In this document: in pieces, positions 45,809-55,641 of the stretch
How the letters are laid out: every line of letters begins with the position of its first letter
Position numbering within the stretch: the stretch's first letter is position 1
Origin: Stenotrophomonas chelatiphaga
GTDB lineage: Bacteria > Pseudomonadota > Gammaproteobacteria > Xanthomonadales > Xanthomonadaceae
Direction of reading: 5' to 3'
Length of the DNA: 64,000 nucleotides
Assembly: GCF_001431535.1 (NCBI RefSeq)
Contig: NZ_LDJK01000007.1
Coordinates: 1 to 64,000 of the forward strand
Notes under the pieces: generated by a model
What the model was told of the DNA's origin: nothing
The model's database searches: none
The model's input: the letters and a program-made list of their open reading frames with translations, nothing else
Translations under genes and position numbers: made by a program

Positions 45809-48800
45809 GTGTCGAGCTGGATCCTGCTGCTGGTGTCCGTTGCCTATGCTGCGCTGCTGTTCGGCGTGGCGTGGTGGGGTGACCGACGCCCGCTGTACCC
45901 GGACCGGCCCTGGCTGCGGCCGGTGGTCTACAGCCTGGCGCTGGCGGTGTACTGCTCGTCGTGGACCTTCTACGGCGCGGTCGGCACCGCCGTGCGCAGC
46001 GGCATCGGCTACCTGTCGATCTACGTCGGCCCGCTGCTGATGATGCTGTTCGGCTGGCGCATCATCGAGCGCCTGGCGCTGGTGGCGCGCAGCCAGAACG
46101 TGGTCTCCATTGCCGATTTCATCTCCTCGCGCTTCGGCCGCTCACGGCGGCTGGCCGCGCTGGTGGCGATCATCGCGCTGATCGGCGTGGTGCCCTACCT
46201 GGCGCTGCAGTACAAAGCCGTGGCCATGAGCCTGCAGGTACTGACCGGCGACAGCGGCCCGACCGGCTACTTCAGTGATCCGGCGCTGTACGTGGCGCTG
46301 CTGATGGCGCTGTTCGCCACCCTGTTCGGTACCCGCCAGGTGGACGCCACCGAACACCACCACGGCATGATGCTGGCCATCGCGCTGGAGTCGGTGATCA
46401 AGCTGCTGGCGATGGTGGCGGTGGGCGTGTTCGCCTACCTGTGGCTGAGCGAGCGCACCGATGCGGTGGTGCAGTCGGCGCATACGCTGTTCACCTCGCT
46501 GCCGCCGGTGGGATTCATCTCGCAGACGCTGCTCAGCTTCCTGGCCATCGTGTGCCTGCCACGGCAGTTCCACGTGGCGGTGGTGGAATGCGGTGATGTG
46601 CGCGACGTGCGCCGCGCGCGCTGGATGTTCGGCGGCTACCTGGTGGTGATCTCGGCCATGGTGATCCCCATCGCCACCGCCGGCGTCACCCTGTTCGGCA
46701 CCGGCGGCACGGTGGCCGACGATGCCATGGTGCTGGCGCTGCCGCTGCATGAAGGCCGCAATGCGCTGGCGCTGATCGCCTACGTGGGCGGCTTCTCGGC
46801 TGCCACCGGCATGGTGATCGTGTCGTCCATCGCGCTGGCCACCATGATCAGCAATGACCTGGTGATGCCGGTGCTGCTGCGCCGCAGTGGCGGCACCGGT
46901 GAAGCCGCGGACGTGGCATCGCGGGTGTTGTGGATCCGCCGCCTGGCGATCCTGTTCCTGGCGTTGATCGCCTATACGTACTACCGCAGCAGTGGCAACG
47001 ACAACTCGCTGGCGTCCTACGGGCTGATGGCCTTCGCCGCGGTCGCGCAGTTCGCGCCCGGGCTGATCGGCGGGCTGTACTGGCGCGGCGCCAGCCGTCG
47101 CGGCGTGGAAACCGGCATCGTGCTCGGCTTCGCCACCTGGATCTACACCCTGCTGCTGCCTGCGCTCACCCAGTCCGGGCTGCTCGATGCGGGCTGGTTG
47201 AACGAGGGGCCGTTCGGGGTGGCGTGGCTGCGCCCGCAGCAGCTGTTCGGCATGAGCGGCTGGGACCCGTTGACCCACGGTACGTTCTGGTCGCTGCTGG
47301 TCAATGCGGCGACGATGATGCTGGTGTCGGCGCGCTGGCGGCCCAGCGTGGACGAGCGCCTGCGCGCGGCGCCTTTCCTGGACCCGTATGCGCAGCGGCC
47401 CTCGGTGGCCAGCGGCTGGCCCGGCCACGTGCACGTCGGCGACCTGCTGGCGCTGGCATCGCGGGTGGTGGGCGAGCGCCATGCACGGCGTTCGTTCTTC
47501 GAACAGGCACAGTCGCTGGGGCGCGAACTGCAGACCCAGGTGCCGGCCGACCGGCCGTGGGTGCAGTTCACCGAACGCCTGCTGGCCGCCTCCATCGGCG
47601 CGGCATCGGCGCGCCTGCTGCTGACCAGCCTGCTGCGCGGATCCGGCATGGACCTGGGCGAAGTGGTGGCGGTGCTCGACGAAGCGGGCCAGGAGTTGCG
47701 CTTCAACCGCGAGATCCTGTCCACCACGCTGGAAAACATCAGCGCCGGGGTCAGCGTGGTCGACCCGGACATGCGCCTGACCGCCTGGAACCGTCGCTAC
47801 CAGGACATGTTCGGCTATCCCGACGGCATGCTGTACGTGGGCCGCCCGGTGGCCGACCTGATCCGCTACAACGCCGAGCGCGGTGAACTCGGCGAAGGGG
47901 AAATCGAACGCCAGATCAGCCGGCGCATCCGGTACATGCGCGCCGGTTCGCCGCATGTGTTCGAACGCACGCGCAGCGATGGCAAGGTGATCGAGATGCG
48001 CGGCCAGGCGTTGCCGGGCGGTGGCTATGTCACCAGCTACAACGACATCACCGATTACAAGCACGCGGAAAAAGCCCTGCTGGAAGCCAACGAAACACTG
48101 GAACAGCGCGTGGCCGAACGCTCCAACGCCGCCGAGGCCGCGCAGCAGTCCAAGACGCGCTTCCTGGCGGCGATCAGCCATGACGTGCTGCAGCCGCTCA
48201 ACGCGGCGCGCCTGTTTGCTTCGGCACTGCGCGAAAGCCACCACAACAATGAAGAGCAACGCCACCTGGCCGAGCGCGTGGACGCCTCGCTGCGTGCCGC
48301 CGAAGAGCTGCTGGATGGCCTGCTGGATGTCTCCCGCCTGGATGCCGGCGGACTGCACCCGGTGATCGGCGAGTTCGATGCCAGTGCCCTGATGCGCGAA
48401 CTGGCGGCGCAGTACTCGCCGGTCGCCGCGGGCCGCGGCCTGCGCCTGGACCTCTTCGCACGCCCGGCCTGGGTACGCAGTGACCGCCGCCTGCTGCGCC
48501 GGGTGATGCAGAACTTCCTGGCCAACGCGCTGCGTTACACCCGCCAGGGCCGCATCGTGCTGGCCGTGCGCCTGCGTGGCAACGAAGTGGAGCTGCAGGT
48601 CTGGGATACCGGGCCGGGCATTCCCGAACACCACATGCAGCAGATCTTCGATGAGTTCCACCGTTACCAGCAGCCGTTCGACTGGGGCGAACAGGGACTG
48701 GGGCTGGGGCTGTCGATCTGCCAGCGCATCTCGCGCCTGCTCGACCATCGCCTGAATGCCCGCAGCCGGGTCGGCAGCGGGTCGATGTTCTCCATCGCGC

Positions 48801-49252
48801 TGCCCCGCGTGGCGGCCACGCCGGGTGCCAGCGAGCAGGAGCTGATGGCGGCGGCCCCGGCTGCGGTACGCGCCGATTCGCTGGCCGGCATGCGCGTGCT
48901 GTGCGTGGACAACGACGAAGAGATCCTGGACGGCATGCGCGCACTGCTGGGCCGCTGGCAGGTGCAGGTGATCACCGCCAGCACGGTAGACCAGGCGTTG
49001 GAAAAAATGGCCGAGCATCCGGACGTGATGCTGGTGGATTACCACCTGCACGACCGGCTGGACGGACTGGATACGCTGGTCGCCCTGCGCGAGGCGGCCG
49101 GCAGCGACCTGCCGGGCGCGTTGCTGACCGCCGATGGTCGCGACGAATTGAAGCGGATGGCCCGCGACCGTGGCTATCGCCTGCTGACCAAGCCGATCAA
49201 GCCCGCATCGCTGCGTGCGTTCCTGGCGGCCTACGCGACCCCGCGCGACTGA
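45809..49252 (+). CDS. crbS: CrbS-type SSS-domain hybrid sensor kinase
   Basis: An 1147-residue inner-membrane sensor starting with GTG. Residues ~1-500 are a sodium:solute-symporter-like region with about 13 membrane helices. A PAS domain lies at ~635-750, then a short coiled coil and a HisKA domain with FLAAISHDVLQPLN (phospho-His791). The HATPase domain has QNFLANALRYT and DTGPGIP. The C-terminal receiver carries Asp1077 (VMLVDYHL). This layout is that of CrbS, which with CrbR turns on acs in Vibrio and Pseudomonas. A CrbR-like regulator and acs lie 2-3 kb downstream, supporting the assignment. Confidence 0.88.
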   Translation: MSSWILLLVSVAYAALLFGVAWWGDRRPLYPDRPWLRPVVYSLALAVYCSSWTFYGAVGTAVRSGIGYLSIYVGPLLMMLFGWRIIERLALVARSQNVVSIADFISSRFGRSRRLAALVAIIALIGVVPYLALQYKAVAMSLQVLTGDSGPTGYFSDPALYVALLMALFATLFGTRQVDATEHHHGMMLAIALESVIKLLAMVAVGVFAYLWLSERTDAVVQSAHTLFTSLPPVGFISQTLLSFLAIVCLPRQFHVAVVECGDVRDVRRARWMFGGYLVVISAMVIPIATAGVTLFGTGGTVADDAMVLALPLHEGRNALALIAYVGGFSAATGMVIVSSIALATMISNDLVMPVLLRRSGGTGEAADVASRVLWIRRLAILFLALIAYTYYRSSGNDNSLASYGLMAFAAVAQFAPGLIGGLYWRGASRRGVETGIVLGFATWIYTLLLPALTQSGLLDAGWLNEGPFGVAWLRPQQLFGMSGWDPLTHGTFWSLLVNAATMMLVSARWRPSVDERLRAAPFLDPYAQRPSVASGWPGHVHVGDLLALASRVVGERHARRSFFEQAQSLGRELQTQVPADRPWVQFTERLLAASIGAASARLLLTSLLRGSGMDLGEVVAVLDEAGQELRFNREILSTTLENISAGVSVVDPDMRLTAWNRRYQDMFGYPDGMLYVGRPVADLIRYNAERGELGEGEIERQISRRIRYMRAGSPHVFERTRSDGKVIEMRGQALPGGGYVTSYNDITDYKHAEKALLEANETLEQRVAERSNAAEAAQQSKTRFLAAISHDVLQPLNAARLFASALRESHHNNEEQRHLAERVDASLRAAEELLDGLLDVSRLDAGGLHPVIGEFDASALMRELAAQYSPVAAGRGLRLDLFARPAWVRSDRRLLRRVMQNFLANALRYTRQGRIVLAVRLRGNEVELQVWDTGPGIPEHHMQQIFDEFHRYQQPFDWGEQGLGLGLSICQRISRLLDHRLNARSRVGSGSMFSIALPRVAATPGASEQELMAAAPAAVRADSLAGMRVLCVDNDEEILDGMRALLGRWQVQVITASTVDQALEKMAEHPDVMLVDYHLHDRLDGLDTLVALREAAGSDLPGALLTADGRDELKRMARDRGYRLLTKPIKPASLRAFLAAYATPRD

Positions 49253-49342
49253 TCGGTGCCGGGCGCGTCGATGCGCGATCGCTGGTGGCTGACGCACAGG
49301 CGCGCCCGGTATACAGGCTCTCTTTACCGCGGACACCAGGCC

Positions 49343-50233
49343 ATGCAGGTCGTTTCACCCGGCGCGATTCAACAGGCACCCACCGTCAACCGGCACCTGC
49401 CTGCAAGCGCATCAGCGCTGCCCGGTGTGCTGCACGCCGTGCTCAACGCGCCCGTGGATTCGTCGCTTGCACCGGCACTGGCCATTGCGGTGGGCGGGGC
49501 CGCAGGTGCCGGCGTATCGCTGCTCTGCAACGGCAGCAGCAGGCTGTTCGGCGATGCGCTGATCGGTAGCGCGCTGGGTGTGATATCGCATTCGTTCGCG
49601 CGCGGTCGCCACCGTGAAGATGCCGCGCATGGCCGCCGTTGGGACGTGTTGAACCAGACCCCGAAGCTGCGTGCCTGGCTGCAGAAGCACGATATCCGCT
49701 TCGTTGACCGGGAGCGGGTGGCGTATATGCATGGCGCCATGCAGGGGTTGGTGCAGGGCACGGTGGATCACTACCGTGGCTACTGCGCCGACCATGCCAT
49801 GGTCTGCGATCCGCAGGCCGTCGACGCCATCGTCCGCTTCTGCTGGAGAGAGTGCGTGGACCGCGGACCGTTCCTGGCGCTGCAACCGAACAAAGGTTTT
49901 TTCTATCTGGCCGCCATCGAGGATCACGCAGCCGATGCGCTCAACCGCGAACTCAGGGCGGGTGAGGCCGCCAGCGTGGCATTCCGCCGGCGTGGCTATG
50001 TGTTCATGCGCTGGGAACTGGTGCCGGTCACCCACCGGGCCGGGGCACCGGCGCAGCAGGATCGGCCTGCATCACCGGTGTGCCACCTGCTGCCTGCGCC
50101 GGATCCGGCGTCCACGGCGCTGGCCGAATGCTACCGACCGTCGGTCGACTCTGTGGTGATCATCCGCCATCGACGGACGAGCAACCTGCGCGTGGATACC
50201 GCGCGCAGGCCCCAGCGCTGGTGGGAGAACTGA
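49343..50233 (+). CDS. Unknown protein, effector-like
   Basis: A 296-residue protein from the chosen ATG at 49343 (GGACACCAGG upstream; the frame is open to 49256). The start is uncharged and Ser/Pro/Gln-rich (MQVVSPGAIQQAPTVN). A hydrophobic, Gly/Ala-rich stretch at ~50-85 could be one membrane hairpin. The remainder is a mixed domain with conserved-looking GYCADHAMVCDPQAVDAIVR and NKGFFYLAAIEDHAADAL. I recognise no family. It sits alone between crbS and mntP, and may be a T3SS or other secreted effector; that is inference from the N-terminus. Confidence 0.6.
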   Translation: MQVVSPGAIQQAPTVNRHLPASASALPGVLHAVLNAPVDSSLAPALAIAVGGAAGAGVSLLCNGSSRLFGDALIGSALGVISHSFARGRHREDAAHGRRWDVLNQTPKLRAWLQKHDIRFVDRERVAYMHGAMQGLVQGTVDHYRGYCADHAMVCDPQAVDAIVRFCWRECVDRGPFLALQPNKGFFYLAAIEDHAADALNRELRAGEAASVAFRRRGYVFMRWELVPVTHRAGAPAQQDRPASPVCHLLPAPDPASTALAECYRPSVDSVVIIRHRRTSNLRVDTARRPQRWWEN

Positions 50234-50248
50234 CGCGCGGCGTGGCGA

Positions 50249-50824
50249 TCAGGCCGCGCCGCTGAGGTGTTCGTACAGGATGGTGGAACCGATGATCATC
50301 AGGATGATCCCGCCGATGATCTCCGCCCGCTTGCCGACCATGTTGCCGAGTACCCGGCCCAGCATGATGCCGGCAGTGACCATGGTCAGCGTGCACAGGC
50401 CGATGACCAGGGCCATCACGCCGATGTGCACGTCCATGAAGGCCAGGCCGATGCCGACCGCCATCGCATCGATGCTGGTGGCGAAGCCGGTGACTGCCAG
50501 GCGCCAGAAGCCATGATGGCGCGACGGATCCTCGTCGGTTTCATCGTCGTGCGGGCGCAGGCCGTTGACGATCATGTGCAGGCCGAGCGCCACCAGCAGG
50601 CCGAACGCGATCCAGTGATCGAAGGCCTCCACGTAGTCCAGCGCGGCGCGGCCGAGCAGCCAGCCGATCACCGGGGTGATGGCTTCGATGGCACCAAAGA
50701 TGAGACCAGCGCGCAGCGCATCGCGGAACACCGGCTTGCGCATGGCGGCGCCCTTGCCGATCGCCGCGGCGAAGGCATCGGTGGACATGGCAAAGCCGAT
50801 CAACAGAATCGAAACAGGGGACAT
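50249..50824 (-). CDS. mntP: Manganese efflux pump MntP
   Basis: A 191-residue inner-membrane exporter with six helices. The two conserved Asp-bearing motifs [15 protein letters not shown] and [14 protein letters not shown] are the MntP signature. The start at 50824 gives the usual length; longer frames run into the leader. A yybP-ykoY type riboswitch lies ~75 bases upstream, so expression should rise with Mn2+. Confidence 0.96.
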   Translation of the reverse strand: MSPVSILLIGFAMSTDAFAAAIGKGAAMRKPVFRDALRAGLIFGAIEAITPVIGWLLGRAALDYVEAFDHWIAFGLLVALGLHMIVNGLRPHDDETDEDPSRHHGFWRLAVTGFATSIDAMAVGIGLAFMDVHIGVMALVIGLCTLTMVTAGIMLGRVLGNMVGKRAEIIGGIILMIIGSTILYEHLSGAA

Positions 50825-50894
50825 CAGGATCACGGCAGGTCGGGCGAGGACGGACACGACGGCCCGCGTTCGCGCCCAACCTGTCGTTGCGCAC

Positions 50895-51010
50895 GCGGAC
50901 CGCTGGTCTCGCCAACCAAGATGGCTGCCCGCACCACGGCGCACTGGCCGAGCATGTTGATACGGGCGTTTCCCGGTGACAGGAAACAGGCTACTCCCCA
51001 AGGGGACGCG
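50895..51010 (-). ncRNA. yybP-ykoY manganese riboswitch
   Basis: Read on the minus strand, CCCCTTGGGGAGTAGCC (near 51003-50987) and, after a variable arm, GGCAGCC...TTGGTTGGCGAGACC (near 50930-50905) are the conserved elements of the yybP-ykoY Mn2+ riboswitch: the GGGGAGUA start and the closing UUGGCGAGACC. It stands in front of mntP, its classic target. The boundaries are approximate. Confidence 0.88.
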
Positions 51011-51099
51011 AAGCTTAGCACCGGGATTGCGGCCTGCGGCGTCACCGCGCGATTGCGCAGGTGAAGCTGGTTTTCATAGCTCAGGCTATACCGCGACCT

Positions 51100-51143
51100 G
51101 GCAGCGCCGAGCCACGCTCGGCGAGCGCAGCGGCCGCGCTACC
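51100..51143. repeat. GTAG/REP-type palindrome
   Basis: CGCCGAGC-CAC-GCTCGGCG stem followed by GAGCGCAGCGGCCGCGCTACC. It is the same family as the elements near 57403 and 63501. It lies just after the crbR stop. Confidence 0.7.
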
Positions 51144-51152
51144 CGCAATGGC

Positions 51153-51818
51153 TCAATCTTCTTCGGGCGGCAGCACGATCTGCTCGTCGTCGATGGCCAG
51201 CTTGCCGGCCATCAGCACCGCCTGGGTGCGGTTGGTCACGCCCAGCTTTCGCAGGATGGCGGTGACGTGGGCCTTGATGGTGGCCTCGGACACGTTCAGG
51301 TCGTAGGCGATCTGCTTGTTCAAGCGTCCCGCGCCGAGCATCTGCAGCACGCGGAACTGCTGCGGGGTGAGTTCGCGCAGGCGTTGGCCGACTTCGCGCT
51401 CTTCGCGCCCGGTCGGCGGCACGTTGTGCGCTTCCGGTGGCGCCCAGGTTTCGCCATCCAGGATCATTCCGAGCGCATGGCCGATGGTGTCCGAATCGGC
51501 CGATTTGGGGATGAAGCCGAACGCACCGTGGTCGAGCGCGCGGCGCATCACCGTTGGTTCTTCGCGGGCGGACACCACCACCACCGGCAGGTGCGGGTGC
51601 AGTGAACGCATGTGCACCAGGGCATTGAAGCCCTGGGCACCGGGCATGTTGAGGTCCATCAGGACCAGGTCGGCGTCGTTGTGCTGGTCGGCCAGCGCAT
51701 ACAGCGCTTCCACGCTGTCGGCTTCGAACAGCTGCACGCCGGGGATGACGCGCTTCACCGCGCCCCGGAGGGCTTCGCGGAACAGCGGATGGTCGTCGGC
51801 AATCAGGAGGGTGGGCAT
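51153..51818 (-). CDS. crbR: CrbR-type LuxR-family response regulator
   Basis: A 221-residue two-component regulator: receiver domain with ADDHPLFRE and phospho-acceptor Asp55 (LVLMDLNMPG), conserved Lys in IPKS, and a C-terminal LuxR helix-turn-helix (LTPQQFRVLQMLGAGRLNKQ, then SEATIKAHVTAILRKLGV). It lies directly upstream of the mntP riboswitch region and next to acs, both on the minus strand. Pairing with the CrbS-type kinase to control acs follows from the known CrbS/R-acs system. Confidence 0.85.
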   Translation of the reverse strand: MPTLLIADDHPLFREALRGAVKRVIPGVQLFEADSVEALYALADQHNDADLVLMDLNMPGAQGFNALVHMRSLHPHLPVVVVSAREEPTVMRRALDHGAFGFIPKSADSDTIGHALGMILDGETWAPPEAHNVPPTGREEREVGQRLRELTPQQFRVLQMLGAGRLNKQIAYDLNVSEATIKAHVTAILRKLGVTNRTQAVLMAGKLAIDDEQIVLPPEED

Positions 51819-51935
51819 GGCATCAGCTTACGGAAAACAGGAGGGAAGGGGGCGGGCGCCGCTCGCTTCGCCATGCGCAACAGGCGGCTCCCGACGCGCG
51901 GACCGGGCCCTCCTCCCGGTCCACGGCGTGGCGTG

Positions 51936-53879
51936 TTACTTGACCTTGCGTTCGTCCACCAGCGATGCCACCACCGACGGATCGGCCAGGGTCGAGGTGT
52001 CGCCCAGCTGGTCCGGCGCGTTCTCGGCGATCTTGCGCAGGATGCGGCGCATGATCTTGCCCGAACGCGTCTTCGGCAGGCCGGGGGCCCACTGCAGGTG
52101 GTCGGGCGTGGCGATCGGGCCGATCTCCTTGCGCACCCACGCCACCAGTTCCTTGTGCAGTTCCTCGCTGGGCGCCTCGTCGGCGATCAGCGTGACATAG
52201 GCATAGATGCCCTGGCCCTTCACCTCGTGCGGGAAGCCGACCACGGCGGCTTCGGCCACCTTCGGATGCGAGACCAGCGCGCTTTCCACTTCGGCCGTGC
52301 CGATGCGGTGGCCCGACACGTTGATCACATCGTCGACGCGCCCGGTGATCCAGTAGTAGCCGTCTTCGTCACGGCGGCAGCCGTCGCCGGTGAAGTAGGC
52401 CCCTGGGTAGGTGCGGAAATAGGTATCGATGAAGCGCTGGTCGTCGCCGTACACGGTGCGCATCTGGCCCGGCCACGAATCGCGGATGATCAGGTTGCCT
52501 TCGGTGGCACCGTCCTTGATTTCGCCATCGGCATTGACCAGCGCCGGCTGCACGCCGAAGAACGGCAGGCTGGCCGAGCCCGGCTTGAGGTCCACCGCGC
52601 CCGGCAGCGGCGAGATCAGGATGCCGCCGGTTTCAGTCTGCCACCAGGTATCGACGATCGGGCAGCGGCTGTCGCCGACGACCTCGTAGTACCAGCGCCA
52701 CGCTTCGGGATTGATCGGCTCGCCGACGCTGCCGAGCAGCCGCAGCGACGCGCGGGAGGTGCGCTTGACCGGCTCCTCGCCTTCGCGCATCAGGGCGCGG
52801 ATGGCGGTCGGCGCGGTGTAGAACAGGCTGACCTTGTGCTTGTCGATCACGTTCCAGAAGCGCGAGGTATCGGGGTAGTTCGGCACGCCTTCGAACATCA
52901 GCGAGGTCGCGCCATTGGCCAGCGGGCCGTAGACGATGTAACTGTGGCCGGTGACCCAGCCGACGTCGGCGGTACACCAGTAGATGTCGTCTTCGCGCAG
53001 GTCGAACACCGCCTCATGGGTGTACGCCGCGTACAGCAGGTAGCCCCCCGTGGTGTGCAGCACGCCCTTAGGCTTGCCGGTGGAACCGGAGGTGTAGAGG
53101 ATGAACAGCGGATCTTCGGCGTTCATGCGCTCCGGTTCGCACTCGGCCGGCTGGCTGTCCACCACGTCGTGGAACCAGCGGTCGCGCGGGGCCTGCATGT
53201 CCACCGCGCCGCCGGTATGCCGCACCACCAGCACGGTTTCCACCGTGTTGGTGCCGGGCAGCTTCAGCGCCGCATCGACGTTGGCCTTCAGCGGGATCTT
53301 CTTGCCGCCACGCAGGCCTTCATCGGCGGTGATGATCAGCTTGCTGGCGCAGTCGCTGACGCGATCGGCGATCGAGTTCGGGGCGAATCCGCCAAACACC
53401 ACCGAATGGATGGCACCAATGCGCGCGCAGGCCAACATGGCCACGGCGGCGTCGACGATCATCGGCAGGTAGATGGTGACCCGGTCGCCTTTCTTGACCC
53501 CGAGGTTGCGCAGCGCGTTGCCGAGCCGGCAGGTGCGCTCGTACAGCTCGCGATAGGTCACATGCTGGGCCGGCGCGTCCGGGCTGTCCGGTTCGAACAG
53601 CAGGGCGGTCTTCTCGCCGCGCTTTTCCAGCTGGCGGTCCAGGCAGTTCACGCTGGCGTTGAGCTCGCCGTCTTCGAACCACTTGATGCGGAAGTCGGCC
53701 AGGTCATAGCTGACGTTCTTGATGATGCTCGGTTGCTTGAACCACTGCAGCCGCTGCGCCGCTTCGCCCCAGAACGCATCCGGGGCGTCGATCGACGCCT
53801 GGTACTGCTGCTGGTAAGTGGTTTTGTCGATCCGCGCGTTCTTGGCGAACTGCGGGTCGACGGGATAGAGATCAGCCAT
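51936..53879 (-). CDS. acs: Acetyl-CoA synthetase
   Basis: A 647-residue AMP-forming acetate-CoA ligase. [20 protein letters not shown] is the AMP-binding P-loop, WWQTETGG the A5 motif, and [11 protein letters not shown] carries the catalytic, acetylation-regulated lysine. It makes acetyl-CoA from acetate for growth on acetate. The start at 53879 gives the family's usual length; the longer open frame upstream is discarded. It is divergent from the porin gene over 280 bases that should hold the CrbR-controlled promoter. Confidence 0.97.
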   Translation of the reverse strand: MADLYPVDPQFAKNARIDKTTYQQQYQASIDAPDAFWGEAAQRLQWFKQPSIIKNVSYDLADFRIKWFEDGELNASVNCLDRQLEKRGEKTALLFEPDSPDAPAQHVTYRELYERTCRLGNALRNLGVKKGDRVTIYLPMIVDAAVAMLACARIGAIHSVVFGGFAPNSIADRVSDCASKLIITADEGLRGGKKIPLKANVDAALKLPGTNTVETVLVVRHTGGAVDMQAPRDRWFHDVVDSQPAECEPERMNAEDPLFILYTSGSTGKPKGVLHTTGGYLLYAAYTHEAVFDLREDDIYWCTADVGWVTGHSYIVYGPLANGATSLMFEGVPNYPDTSRFWNVIDKHKVSLFYTAPTAIRALMREGEEPVKRTSRASLRLLGSVGEPINPEAWRWYYEVVGDSRCPIVDTWWQTETGGILISPLPGAVDLKPGSASLPFFGVQPALVNADGEIKDGATEGNLIIRDSWPGQMRTVYGDDQRFIDTYFRTYPGAYFTGDGCRRDEDGYYWITGRVDDVINVSGHRIGTAEVESALVSHPKVAEAAVVGFPHEVKGQGIYAYVTLIADEAPSEELHKELVAWVRKEIGPIATPDHLQWAPGLPKTRSGKIMRRILRKIAENAPDQLGDTSTLADPSVVASLVDERKVK

Positions 53880-54159
53880 GGCACCCTCACTTGCACGTGG
53901 ACTTTGATGTGCGGTTGCAGCATACGGCGCAACCGTTGCCACCCAGTTTGCCCGATCCGTCCGCCCCCGCCACACCGCGGCGCTTAGACCATGGTCGCAA
54001 GCGCGAGGCGCAGCGGCCGCACCCGGTGGCGATAGCTCCCGCCTCGTCCCCCAGGTACGACTAATGGCCAATAGCGGGTGTGCGTCAACCGGTCGCACCC
54101 TCGGCTTCGACCGTGCCCCACGCGCGTCTTTCGATTTGCCACTTGGGAGAGAGGGCAAC

Positions 54160-55581
54160 ATGAATCACCGTACGTTGAAGACGCTGCGCACGCCGTTGGC
54201 TGCCTGCATGCTGGTCGCACTGGCTGCACCGGGCATGGCGTTCGCCGAAACCGCGAGGGAAAAAGCGCTGGAAGCACGCGTGGGCGAGCTGGAACGCCAG
54301 GTGCAGTTGCTGCTGTCATCGCAGCAACAGCAGCAGAGCCAGATCAGCCAGACCCAGCAGGCGGTCACCGAAGTCAGGACGGTGCAGGCCGAACAGAAGC
54401 CGGCGGTGCCGGCGGGCAAGCAGCCGATCCAGGTCACCACCATCACCCCGGGCGCTGCGCCGGGCACCACGGTCAAGATCGGCGGCTTCATCAAGGCCGA
54501 CTTCCTGGCCACCCAGACCGGCGATGGCCAGCTGGCCGATGACGCGACCGGCCGCGCGCTGTACCTGCCGGGCCAGACCCCGGTGGCCGGCGCAGGCGGA
54601 ACCGGTGAGCGTTCGGACGTGGACTTCAACGCCCACGCCAAGTTCTCGCGCTTCAACATCGGCGTGGACAACGTCAGCGAAAGCGGCAACAAGGCCGGCG
54701 CGTTCTTCGAGATGGATTTCTTCGGCAATTCGCTCGGCAACCAGACCGCCACCAACACCTACGGCGTGACCCTGCGGCATGCCTACATGTACTGGAACAA
54801 GTGGACCGCCGGCCAGACCTGGACCAACTTCATGGATGCCGCTTCGATTCCCGAAGCTGCCGATTTCGTGGGTCCCACCGATGGCGTGGTGTTCATCCGC
54901 CAGGCACAGATCCGCTACACCACCGGCGGCCTGAGCGTGGCGCTGGAAAACCCGGAAACCACCACGCTGACCGGCGTGCGTAATCCGGTCACCGGTGCCT
55001 GGACCAACGCCAGCGCCAACTCCGATCGTGGCGGCCTGCCGGACCTGACCGTGCGGTACGGCTGGAAGGGCGACTGGGGCACCTTCGGCGTGGCCGGCCT
55101 GGTGCGCCAGCTGAAAGTGGACAACCAGACCACCGGCGCGGACGCCGACAAGATCGCCGGCGGCCTGACCCTGGGCGGCAAATGGGTGATGGCCGACTCC
55201 GATACGCTGCATTACCAGCTCACCGGCGGCGAGGGCATTTCGCGCTACATCGGCCTGGGTATCACCGCCGACACCGCCTATGACATCGCCCGCGACGAAC
55301 TGGCGACCACCGGCGTGCTGGCCGGTTACGTGGGCTGGCGCCATGCCTTCACCCCGAAGCTGCGCACCAACCTGATCTACGCGCGCAGTGACTACGACAA
55401 CGACGGAACGCTGGGCCCGCTGGTTACCAAGAGCGTGCAGAGCATCCGCGGCAACGTGTTCTATACGCCGATGCCGAAGGTCGATATCGGTGCGGAATAC
55501 ATGTACGGCGTGCGCGAAATCGAAGACGGTCGCAAGGGCGACATCAACCGCGTGCAGTTCACCACCAAATACAGCTTTTAA
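54160..55581 (+). CDS. DcaP-like outer-membrane porin
   Basis: A 473-residue outer-membrane protein: signal peptide 1-29 (GMAFA, then ETARE), a coiled-coil N-terminal stretch (~33-65, ending in a Gln run SSQQQQQSQ) and a beta-barrel closing with a terminal Phe (TTKYSF). This is the DcaP pattern, trimeric porins for dicarboxylic acids and other small anions. It is divergent from acs and 60 bases upstream of an MFS transporter, suggesting a shared job in carboxylate uptake. GGGAGAGAGGG lies before the ATG. Confidence 0.85.
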   Translation: MNHRTLKTLRTPLAACMLVALAAPGMAFAETAREKALEARVGELERQVQLLLSSQQQQQSQISQTQQAVTEVRTVQAEQKPAVPAGKQPIQVTTITPGAAPGTTVKIGGFIKADFLATQTGDGQLADDATGRALYLPGQTPVAGAGGTGERSDVDFNAHAKFSRFNIGVDNVSESGNKAGAFFEMDFFGNSLGNQTATNTYGVTLRHAYMYWNKWTAGQTWTNFMDAASIPEAADFVGPTDGVVFIRQAQIRYTTGGLSVALENPETTTLTGVRNPVTGAWTNASANSDRGGLPDLTVRYGWKGDWGTFGVAGLVRQLKVDNQTTGADADKIAGGLTLGGKWVMADSDTLHYQLTGGEGISRYIGLGITADTAYDIARDELATTGVLAGYVGWRHAFTPKLRTNLIYARSDYDNDGTLGPLVTKSVQSIRGNVFYTPMPKVDIGAEYMYGVREIEDGRKGDINRVQFTTKYSF

Positions 55582-55641
55582 TTGAGTGCCGGCCCCGGTC
55601 GGCACCCACCGTCAACGATTGCTTCGGAGGGGAAGCGTCCC

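Noticed and set aside
46142..49336. A 1064-codon open frame on the minus strand
   Set aside because: It is antisense to the CrbS-type kinase with the same shadow composition.
51936..54161. An N-terminally extended acetyl-CoA synthetase of 741 residues
   Set aside because: The family length and opening ([15 protein letters not shown]) fix the start at 53879; the upstream part is the divergent promoter region read in a false frame.
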